A stretch of DNA of 31,657 nucleotides from Acidobacteriota bacterium. GTDB lineage: Bacteria > Acidobacteriota > Terriglobia > Terriglobales > Acidobacteriaceae. A program made the translations under genes and the position numbers. How positions within the stretch are numbered: position 1 is the first letter of the stretch; the number at the start of each line of letters is the position of its first letter. Location: assembly GCA_021778315.1 (NCBI GenBank), contig JAJYCQ010000019.1:1-31657 (forward strand), in the 5' to 3' direction. Below are positions 16,079-23,456 of this stretch, in pieces. A model generated the notes under the pieces. That model searched no databases and was not told the DNA's origin. It saw only the letters and a list, made by a program, of their open reading frames with translations.

Positions 16079-17068
16079 ATGAAGATCACCCCCGGAAAAC
16101 TTGCTGGCCTCAAGGCCGTCTCCAACGCGCGCAACGTCATCGCCGCGGCTGCCATGGATCAGCGCGGCTCCCTCGAAAAATCCATCTCTAAAGAGCGAGG
16201 CACAACCGCCAGCGGCCACGACCTCGAAGTCTTCAAAACCCTCGTCACCGAGGTCCTCACCCAACACGCCTCTGCCATCCTGCTTGACCCCGAGTACGGT
16301 CTCCCCGCCGCGCAGCATCGCAACGGCAAGGGCCTCCTCCTCGCCTACGAGAAGACCGGGTACGACGCCACCACCGCCGGCCGCCTCCCCGACCTCCTCG
16401 ACGTCTGGAGCGTCCGCCGCCTCACCGAAGCCGGCGCCGACTGCATCAAAATCCTCCTCTACTACACCCCCTTCGACAGCCCCGCCGTCAACGAATTCAA
16501 GCACGCCTGGATCGAGCGCATCGGCGACGAATGCCGTGCCCACGACATCCCCTTCTTCCTCGAATTCGTCGGCTACGACGAGCACGGTGCCGACGAAAAA
16601 ACCGTCGAGTACGCCCGCAAAAAGCCCTCCATCGTCGCCGGTGCCATGAAAGAATTCTCCAAAGATCGCTACGGCGTCGACGTCCTCAAAGTCGAAGTCC
16701 CCATCGTCATGGAGTTCGTCGAAGGAACCCGCGCCTACAAAGGAGCCTCCGCCTACACCCGCGCCGAAGCCCTCTCCCTCTTCCGCTCCGTAGGAGAGTC
16801 CACCGAGAAGCCCTTCATCTACCTCTCCGCCGGAGTCTCCAACCCCGTCTTCATCGAAACCCTCGAACTCGCCGCCGAGTCCGGAGTCGCCTTCAACGGA
16901 GTCCTCTGCGGCCGAGCCACCTGGAAGGACGGCATCGCCATCTACGCCAAGCAAGGCCCCGAAGCCTTCCGCCAATGGCTCGAAACCACCGGTGTAGAAA
17001 ACATCCAGAACGTCAACAAGGCCCTCGAAGCCGCCACCCCCTGGACCTCCAAAGTCCAACCCGTCTAA
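16079..17068 (+). CDS. lacD: LacD-type class I aldolase (tagatose 1,6-bisphosphate aldolase family)
   Basis: Protein of 329 residues, the usual length for LacD. The family reaction is reversible cleavage of tagatose 1,6-bisphosphate to dihydroxyacetone phosphate and glyceraldehyde 3-phosphate via a lysine Schiff base. Visible motifs: AAAAMDQRGSLEK near the start, SAILLDPEYGLPA, ADCIKILLYYTPFD, FFLEFVGYD (Glu162), VDVLKVEVPI (Lys204) and FIYLSAGVSNPVF. Lys204 and Glu162 lie where the catalytic Lys and Glu of characterised LacD enzymes are expected. Start ATG 16079 has AGGAG four bases upstream. No other galactose or tagatose gene is nearby, so here it may act as a general class I fructose/tagatose bisphosphate aldolase in central metabolism. 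Cytoplasmic. Confidence 0.9.
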   Translation: MKITPGKLAGLKAVSNARNVIAAAAMDQRGSLEKSISKERGTTASGHDLEVFKTLVTEVLTQHASAILLDPEYGLPAAQHRNGKGLLLAYEKTGYDATTAGRLPDLLDVWSVRRLTEAGADCIKILLYYTPFDSPAVNEFKHAWIERIGDECRAHDIPFFLEFVGYDEHGADEKTVEYARKKPSIVAGAMKEFSKDRYGVDVLKVEVPIVMEFVEGTRAYKGASAYTRAEALSLFRSVGESTEKPFIYLSAGVSNPVFIETLELAAESGVAFNGVLCGRATWKDGIAIYAKQGPEAFRQWLETTGVENIQNVNKALEAATPWTSKVQPV

Positions 17069-17160
17069 CCAACCCAACGCGCCGGCAGACCCGCAGCCCA
17101 CCGCGTTGTCTGCCAGCGCCATTGCCATTCCCCCACATCTCCCATACTCTGGCTGCACCC

Positions 17161-18411
17161 ATGCGCCTCCTTCAACGGACTATCCTGGCCGTGCTCCTCT
17201 GCTTCTCTGCGGGCTTCGCGCTCGCCCAGACCTACACGCCCAAACAAATCCTCATCAAGGGCGCCGACGGCATGGATACCCAACAGATCATTGGCATCAC
17301 GGCCCTCAAGCCCGGCCCCATGACGAAGCAGGATATTGAGGCCGCCCTCCAACGCCTCGCCGACACGGGACTCTTCAACGACTTCAACTACACCGTCAGC
17401 TCCGACGCGCTCATCATCACCGTCACACCCTCCGCTTCCGCGCAGCTCGTTCCCGTCCGCTTCACCAACTTCATCTGGTGGACTCCCTCCGAACTCACCT
17501 CGCTCATCCAGGCCCGCGTCCCCCTCTATCAGGGCAAGCTCTCCCTCAAGGGCAGCATGTTCGAACAGGTCGAAGCTGCACTCGTCGCTATTCTCCAACA
17601 GAAGGGCATCGATGCCGAGGTCACTCCCATCGAAGGCGTCACCGGCAATAGCCTGGCCCTCGCCATTTCGAGGCCCACCATCCTCCTCGGCAACATCGAC
17701 GTCCAAGGCTCCCTGCCCCCCGTCGCCTCCAAGCTCGCAGATATGAAGAAAGGGTTTGCCGCCCAGGAGTTCGACCAGCAAGTCCTCACCAAATCCATTC
17801 CCCTCAACGTCACCGACCTCTACGACAACGCCGGATTTCTCGACGCCATCGCCGATCCCGTCACCTTCGCCACTCCCCGCAAAGACAAGGACGCCTACCT
17901 CGTCGACGCCTCCACCACCGTCCACCCCGGCGAGCTCTACCGCATCCGTCAGCTCACCTTCAACGGTCCGCCGCCGCTATCTCACGCGGACATGGAGAAG
18001 GCCGTAGCACTCAAAGTCGGTGAGCCTGCCGGAGTCTTCCCCATCCAACATGCCTCCGACGCGCTCGCAAACGCCTACAGCCAGCGTGGCTTCCTGGACG
18101 CCAAATCCAAGCAGGAATTTGCCAAAGATGCCTCCTCCCACACCGTTGATCTCACCTTCACCGTCACACCCGGAGAAATCTATCATCTGGCGATCATCGA
18201 CGCCTCAGCACTCTCTTCAGAGGCGCAGGCCGCCATCGCGCGAGACACAAAACTCCGTCCCGGCGTCGCCGCCGATCACGAAGTCACCCAGGAAATCATG
18301 CAGATCCTCGCACAGCGGCCTCTCATGCCCAGCCCAATCGTCCGCATGAAGAAAGATCTCGACCATCAACTCGTCACGATCATCCTCGTCCCACCTTCAT
18401 CGCACCACTAG
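17161..18411 (+). CDS. Secreted POTRA-repeat protein without barrel (paralog 1)
   Basis: Protein of 416 residues with a signal peptide (1-23, ending FALAQ). The rest divides into about five POTRA-like units of 70-85 residues: a strand, two helices and two strands. Examples are 'PKQILIKGADGMDTQQIIG...ALQRLADTGLFNDFNY' and 'LYRIRQLTFNGPPPLSHADM...ASDALANAYSQRGFLDAK', the typical 'G(L/F)(F/L)D' ends of BamA/TamA POTRAs. After the fifth unit the protein stops at a His-His tail, so there is no outer-membrane barrel. The likely site is the periplasm and the likely role is binding of unfolded outer-membrane or exported proteins, as inference. Start ATG 17161 is the only one giving a signal peptide, and its RBS is weak. 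The downstream gene is a paralog 45 bases away. Confidence 0.78.
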   Translation: MRLLQRTILAVLLCFSAGFALAQTYTPKQILIKGADGMDTQQIIGITALKPGPMTKQDIEAALQRLADTGLFNDFNYTVSSDALIITVTPSASAQLVPVRFTNFIWWTPSELTSLIQARVPLYQGKLSLKGSMFEQVEAALVAILQQKGIDAEVTPIEGVTGNSLALAISRPTILLGNIDVQGSLPPVASKLADMKKGFAAQEFDQQVLTKSIPLNVTDLYDNAGFLDAIADPVTFATPRKDKDAYLVDASTTVHPGELYRIRQLTFNGPPPLSHADMEKAVALKVGEPAGVFPIQHASDALANAYSQRGFLDAKSKQEFAKDASSHTVDLTFTVTPGEIYHLAIIDASALSSEAQAAIARDTKLRPGVAADHEVTQEIMQILAQRPLMPSPIVRMKKDLDHQLVTIILVPPSSHH

Positions 18412-18456
18412 GCCGCCAACTACTTCTTCCAGACCCGCGACACCGAGGCCACCCTT

Positions 18457-19755
18457 ATGCGCACCCTCAGCCGAGCCCTCTCCACTCTCTTCCTCTTCTC
18501 CCTACCCGCCGTCGCCCAGTACACCGTCGCCAGCATCGTCTTCCACAACGCCGCGCCCTACACCGACGCCGACCTCCTCGCCGCCTCCGGCCTCAAAGTC
18601 GGCCAGCCCCTCGCCCAGGACTCACTCGTCAACGCCGCCCACAATCTCCTCGACACCGGCCTCTTCGACGACGCCCAAATCACCTTCTCCGGCCAGGGCA
18701 AAGCCCGCACCGTCGTCGTCGACCTCAAGCCCATTCCCCTCAATAAGCTCCTCCCCATCAGCTTCCAAAACCTCGTCTGGTTCACTCCCGCCGAGCTCGC
18801 AGAAGGCCTCCATGCGCGCGTCCCCCTCTATCGCGGATTCGCCTCCGACGCCGGCAACTTCCCCGATACCCTCCAATCCGCACTCCAGCAAATGCTCGCC
18901 GACAAGGGCATCACCGCAACCCTCTCCCACTCCGTCCTCGAGCCCACCACCCTGCACCCCGTCCGCGTCGTCAACTTCACCGTCGACCAGCCCCACCTCC
19001 ATCTCGCCACCGTACATCTCTCCTTCTCCGGCCCTCCCGGCTCGGCGGCCGCGCTCACTCCCGGCCTCCAGCAAGCCGTCAACAAGGCCACCCGCATGCC
19101 CTTCAACGAAGGCCTCGGCGGCGTCACCCTCGAAGACCTCCTCCTCTCCCCCGCTCGCGACGTAGGCTACATCAAGGCCACGCTCGACAACACCCAGCGC
19201 ACCGTCGCACCCTCTGACAACGACCTCGCTGTCACCTACACCACCCGTATCCTCGCTGGAGACCCCTACAAACTCTCCGCCATCACCTTCGAACCCACGC
19301 CCATCTACTCCGCCGCCGACTTCACCCGCGACAACACCCTCCACCCCGGCGACCTCGCCAACGCCTCCGCCCTCGCCTCTACCGAAACCGCCATCGCCAA
19401 GGCCTACCTAGCCCTCGGCTACATGGACGTCTACATCCTCTCCAACCCCCTCACCGACGACACCGCCCACACCGTCGCCTACACCCTCCGCGCCGTCCCC
19501 GGCGACGTCTACCACCTCCACACCCTCACCGCCACCGGTCTCTCCCCCGACGCCCAGAAAGCCTTCAATGCCGCATGGCAGATGAAGCCCGGCGATCCCT
19601 ACAGCGATCTCGCCGTCGGAGCTTTCCTGAGCAAGAATGTAGCTCAACCGCTTTTCCGTAAATACGACGCAGCTTTCAATGCCGCCGCCGATCCCCAGAC
19701 ACACCTCGTCGACCTCACCCTCACCTTCACGCCGAACGGCCACGCTTCCTATTAG
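18457..19755 (+). CDS. Secreted POTRA-repeat protein without barrel (paralog 2)
   Basis: Protein of 432 residues with a signal peptide (1-21, ending AVAQ). It has the same layout as the preceding gene: about five POTRA-like units and no barrel. The second units align clearly (FQNLVWFTPAELAEGLHARV here against FTNFIWWTPSELTSLIQARV in paralog 1, both continuing PLY.G), and so do units 1 (LLDTGLFDDAQ against LADTGLFNDFN) and the PGD(V)YHL junction before the last unit. This shows tandem duplication followed by divergence. Start ATG 18457 has GAGG eight bases upstream. The pair probably forms an operon and perhaps a complex. It ends three bases from the convergent amidase stop, with no terminator between. 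Confidence 0.78.
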   Translation: MRTLSRALSTLFLFSLPAVAQYTVASIVFHNAAPYTDADLLAASGLKVGQPLAQDSLVNAAHNLLDTGLFDDAQITFSGQGKARTVVVDLKPIPLNKLLPISFQNLVWFTPAELAEGLHARVPLYRGFASDAGNFPDTLQSALQQMLADKGITATLSHSVLEPTTLHPVRVVNFTVDQPHLHLATVHLSFSGPPGSAAALTPGLQQAVNKATRMPFNEGLGGVTLEDLLLSPARDVGYIKATLDNTQRTVAPSDNDLAVTYTTRILAGDPYKLSAITFEPTPIYSAADFTRDNTLHPGDLANASALASTETAIAKAYLALGYMDVYILSNPLTDDTAHTVAYTLRAVPGDVYHLHTLTATGLSPDAQKAFNAAWQMKPGDPYSDLAVGAFLSKNVAQPLFRKYDAAFNAAADPQTHLVDLTLTFTPNGHASY

Positions 19756-19758
19756 TCT

Positions 19759-21588
19759 TCAGAACCCCTTTGGCCTCTCCCCCGCCACGCCAAACGCGCC
19801 CTCCATCGCCATACCCGCCTCTACAATCGTTCCCTCCTCGAACAGCCGTCCCACCAGCGACACCCCATGCGGAACCCTCCGCGGCGTCGCAAACTTCATC
19901 ACCGGGTTCTTCGGGTCCGGAGCCCAATCGCTCCGAGCCTCACTCACCTCCACAAACCCTGCCCGCAGCGTCAACGACGGGTGCCCCGTAAAGTTCGTAA
20001 TCACCAGAAACTCATCCCGCAGACTAGGCACCAGCAGCAGGTCCACACTCGCCATCACCCGAGCCATCTCCACCGCCACCATCCTCCGCAGCCGGTCCGC
20101 CTGCACGAAATCCACCGCACTCAAAAACCGCGACTGCCGAAACGTATTCGGCCACGCATCCGGAACCTGCATCTTCAACTCGTCCACCTGGTGATTCAGC
20201 GTGATCTCTTCAAACGCCGCCGCACTCTCTGCAAACAAAATAATGTTCAACGAGTCATACGGCCAATCCGGCAGGCTCACCTCCACCGGTTCCATCCCCA
20301 GCTTCTTCACCGTCTCCAGCGCCGCCCTGTCCACGTCCGTAGCTGGAGCCACCTTCATCCACTCCGGGAAATACCCCACCTTCAGCCCGCGCACACTCTT
20401 CCCCGCATCAAACTGCAGCGCCGCCGGAATGCAAGCCACGTCCTTCTCATCCGGCCCGTTGATCGTCTCCAGCACCAGCATTGTGTCCTCGACCCCGCGC
20501 GCCATCACGCCCAACTTGTCGCACGTCCAGCTCAACGTCATCGCGCCCGTCCGAGGCACGCGCCCAAACGTAGGCCGCAACCCCGTCACCCCATCCCGCA
20601 TACTCGGGCTAACAATCGACCCCTGCGTCTCGCTCCCAATCGCAAACCCCACCAGCCCCGCCGCCACCGCAGCCCCAGGCCCCGCGCTCGAACCCGAAGC
20701 CCCCTCCTCCAGGTTCCAAGGATTCTTCGTCTGCCCCCCAAACCAAACATCATTCAACGCCAGCGCCCCCAAACTCAACTTCGCCACCAACACCGCTCCC
20801 GCCTCATTCAACCGCTTCGTCACGGTCGCATCCTCCACCGGCACGCGATCCCGAAACGGCTCAGCCCCCCACGTCGTCTTGATCCCCGCCGTGTCTAGCA
20901 AGTCCTTCGCACCCCACGGAATCCCATGCAGCGGCCCCCGATACTTACCCGCCGCAATCTCCCTGTCCGCCGCCCGAGCCTGCTCCAGCGCATGCTTCGC
21001 CGTCAGCGTGATCACGCAATTCAACTCCTTATTGAACCTCTCCAGCCGAGCCAGATAAATCTTCGTCAACCGCTCGCTCGTGATCTGCTTGCTCTCAATC
21101 CATTTCGAAAGCTGCGCCACCGTCGCATACGCGATCGCCTCATCGCTTGACGGCAGCGCACCCTCCTTCGCCGCACCTCGCACAAACGAACTCTCCCCCA
21201 CCACCGCCGCCACCCCCTGCGCCGTCGGCATCGTCGGATTCCAAACCGTAGCCGGCACCACGTCATACCCAATCGCCAGCTTCCTCGGCCCCACCCGCCG
21301 CTCATACACCGCCGCCATACTCTGCCGCCAATTCCCCGCAGCCTCCGCCAGATCCTTCGGAGTCATCTCCACCTGCACCAGCTTCTCCGCCTGCACAAAC
21401 GTCTCCACCGACACCTCCGGCCCCGTCGACAGCGACGTCCCAAACGCCCCCGGAGCCCCCGGTGTACTCGGAATCTGCGGCCCCGCCGCAACCGGAGTCT
21501 GCCCCGCTTTTGCCGTCTTCGCAGCCATCGCCACCCCCACCAACCCCATCGATCCCTTAGCCAAAAAGTCCCTGCGCGAACGAGCCAT
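19759..21588 (-). CDS. Tat-exported amidase-signature-family hydrolase
   Basis: Protein of 609 residues. The N-terminus MARSRRDFLAK plus a hydrophobic stretch is a twin-arginine signal, so it is exported folded. A region of about 130 residues precedes the amidase core. Counting from ATG 21588, the Ser-cisSer-Lys triad is visible as Lys228 (HGIPWGAKDLLD), Ser300 (GASGSSAG) and Ser324 (IGSETQGSIVSP). The 24-residue spacing of the two Ser residues is typical. The usual DTGGS around the nucleophile reads ETQGS here. The family hydrolyses amide bonds; the GatA role is unlikely because of export and the missing gatB/gatC. Start: ATG 21588 has GAGGAG four bases upstream; TTG 21600 overlaps that site. 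Convergent with paralog 2. Confidence 0.9.
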   Translation of the reverse strand: MARSRRDFLAKGSMGLVGVAMAAKTAKAGQTPVAAGPQIPSTPGAPGAFGTSLSTGPEVSVETFVQAEKLVQVEMTPKDLAEAAGNWRQSMAAVYERRVGPRKLAIGYDVVPATVWNPTMPTAQGVAAVVGESSFVRGAAKEGALPSSDEAIAYATVAQLSKWIESKQITSERLTKIYLARLERFNKELNCVITLTAKHALEQARAADREIAAGKYRGPLHGIPWGAKDLLDTAGIKTTWGAEPFRDRVPVEDATVTKRLNEAGAVLVAKLSLGALALNDVWFGGQTKNPWNLEEGASGSSAGPGAAVAAGLVGFAIGSETQGSIVSPSMRDGVTGLRPTFGRVPRTGAMTLSWTCDKLGVMARGVEDTMLVLETINGPDEKDVACIPAALQFDAGKSVRGLKVGYFPEWMKVAPATDVDRAALETVKKLGMEPVEVSLPDWPYDSLNIILFAESAAAFEEITLNHQVDELKMQVPDAWPNTFRQSRFLSAVDFVQADRLRRMVAVEMARVMASVDLLLVPSLRDEFLVITNFTGHPSLTLRAGFVEVSEARSDWAPDPKNPVMKFATPRRVPHGVSLVGRLFEEGTIVEAGMAMEGAFGVAGERPKGF

Positions 21589-21668
21589 GTCTCTCCTCAA
21601 TCAATCCAAATCTAAAAATTCCGGTGCTGTCAGATATACCACCTCTGCAACCCACCCACCGAATCCGC

Positions 21669-23321
21669 CTACTTCTCCGCCGCAAACACTGCAGGATCAG
21701 CCTTCCGCAACTCCCCAAGAAACTCATGATACTCAGCCTCCCCGCGCTTCAGCTTGCTGTAGTCCACGTCCTTGTAATACTGGCTGATGTAGTCAAACGC
21801 ATACGCCGCGTACCAGGGAATCTCTTTGTCCGGCTCCTTTGAATCCACCACCGGGTGATGCACCGCCATCCCCTGCGCCACAGCCCAAGCAAACGGTGCC
21901 TCGCGTATGTCATATCCCGCCAGATACATCTGCCGTATCCCAATGCGAAGAGACTGTTCGTTCATCTGAAGCGCAAAATCGTATCCGCCGTAATCAGGAT
22001 CCTCCGAACAGAACATTTCGCAACTATACGGATCTGAATGCCGCGTAATGTAACGATGCTTTTGAAGCACCGAGGTGATGGCGTGGGAAAAGATCGCTGC
22101 CAACTCCGCTTCAATGTGAATCCTTGCCAGCATGGTCTCTGGAACAAAAATCAGACCATTGGGTAAAGCGACCACACCCTCATCCCAACTCGCTCTCAGC
22201 AGACGGGACAAGCCATCGCTTCTGCGAACTTCATCGTCGAACGCGCCTCCAGCAGGCTGGACCACATAGAAACGAAAGTGAATCTTTGTCGCGTCTGTCT
22301 CCGGCAAATCCCTTTGGTACGGAGGGATCAACGTCGTGCCCAGCTCGGATACAAAATTCTGAACATCCTGATCCGGAAGTATCCTGAAAATCCCGCCTTT
22401 AGGCGCGTGCGAAAAGCTCACAGTACCCAGAGCATGATTCTGGTAATCCGGAGCCTGAATCGCCGGAGTGAGCTTCGCCCAAAACTCCTGCTCTCGCTGG
22501 TCAATCTGATTCGGCCACAGCCGAACCCGATACAGCCAACCGTCACGATCCGCCTTCCCCATGCCTCGATACGTAGCCCAAGTATTCGGTTGCCACAGGC
22601 CTGCGGAAACCCTTGGCGAAGGGGACGGTGCAAGCACAGCGCCCATCCTGGGGCTCGCAGACAATCCAAAGTGCTTATAGCGTATCTGCGTACCAGCGGG
22701 CGCGGTCAGCAGCGTTGTATCCGGCGTTATCCTCATCGGATATCCATCAAGCCACATCGTGCCTGACCACCCCTGTGCCGTCCGGCTTACCTGCGGCTTC
22801 TCTTCCAGCAGTGCCCCACCTTCCCACTTGAAGTCCGGATTGCTCTGCACAATCTTCACGCGATACAAAACCATCTGCGTAGCGAACAATAAACCCGCGC
22901 TGCGCTTCATATTCCCAACGAGATGCACTCGCGACCCGACCGCCAACGACAAAGCATCACAGCGCGCAGACTGGATACTCGATGGGACAAGGCGGTCCTG
23001 AAATCCCAAATAAGTATGCGCAAGGATCGCGGCGCGCGTCTTCTCTTTCAGTCCAATCGCCGAGTCCAGCCTCTCCGAAGAGCACGCCGTCTTCCCATCC
23101 ATCACGACCTGCAGAGCGCCCATCTCAAACTCAGTAGACGAATCTATTTTCGTGACAAAGCCATCTGCCGACACCTTCCCACTCCCCAAGGGATCCGCCT
23201 GCGCCCTCAACACAGAACCAGTGCCGACCTGCAGAACCAACGCCCCACACAGCACCCGCACCACTCCCCGCAAGCCCCCGATCCCGCCGCGACCTCTCCC
23301 CAATCTCATCACAAGCAGCAT
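21669..23321 (-). CDS. Secreted protein with a degenerate M48-protease-like segment
   Basis: Protein of 550 residues with a signal peptide (about 1-41, ending VLRAQ). The N-terminal part (about 50-155) resembles a DUF5666/OB-like unit ('GFVTKIDSSTEFEMGALQVV', 'VGSRVHLVGN'). A segment at 380-422 follows the M48 peptidase pattern: VALPNGLIFVPETML, then EAELAAIFSHAITSV. Where M48 enzymes have HExxH, this one has HAITS (413-417), losing the catalytic Glu and the second zinc His. A Cys pair (434, 438) follows. It is probably not an active peptidase. Start ATG 23321 has a weak AGGA; ATG 23309 is possible. Reads in the same direction as the amidase, 80 bases upstream of it. Function unknown. Confidence 0.7.
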   Translation of the reverse strand: MLLVMRLGRGRGGIGGLRGVVRVLCGALVLQVGTGSVLRAQADPLGSGKVSADGFVTKIDSSTEFEMGALQVVMDGKTACSSERLDSAIGLKEKTRAAILAHTYLGFQDRLVPSSIQSARCDALSLAVGSRVHLVGNMKRSAGLLFATQMVLYRVKIVQSNPDFKWEGGALLEEKPQVSRTAQGWSGTMWLDGYPMRITPDTTLLTAPAGTQIRYKHFGLSASPRMGAVLAPSPSPRVSAGLWQPNTWATYRGMGKADRDGWLYRVRLWPNQIDQREQEFWAKLTPAIQAPDYQNHALGTVSFSHAPKGGIFRILPDQDVQNFVSELGTTLIPPYQRDLPETDATKIHFRFYVVQPAGGAFDDEVRRSDGLSRLLRASWDEGVVALPNGLIFVPETMLARIHIEAELAAIFSHAITSVLQKHRYITRHSDPYSCEMFCSEDPDYGGYDFALQMNEQSLRIGIRQMYLAGYDIREAPFAWAVAQGMAVHHPVVDSKEPDKEIPWYAAYAFDYISQYYKDVDYSKLKRGEAEYHEFLGELRKADPAVFAAEK

Positions 23322-23399
23322 CGTCCTACATCCTACCGCCCTTTACGGCAGCCCGCCCAGCCCTCGCCTCTATCGTCACCGGAGTCCCCCGCCGCACCC

Positions 23400-23436
23400 A
23401 CAAAAACAGAAGAGGCCGGGATCCCTCCCGGCCTCT
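23400..23436 (-). terminator. Rho-independent terminator of rimP-nusA-infB
   Basis: A perfect 11-bp GC-rich stem (23411-23421 with 23426-23436, loop TCCC) is followed on the minus strand by TCTGTTTTTG. It lies 20 bases past the infB stop and closes the operon. Confidence 0.88.
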
Positions 23437-23456
23437 CCATCGCCTCCTGAAACACC

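Noticed and set aside
16531..17160. Long upstream extension of the first POTRA gene frame, overlapping lacD
   Set aside because: It is Arg/Pro-rich shadow sequence of lacD in another frame; the signal peptide starts at ATG 17161.
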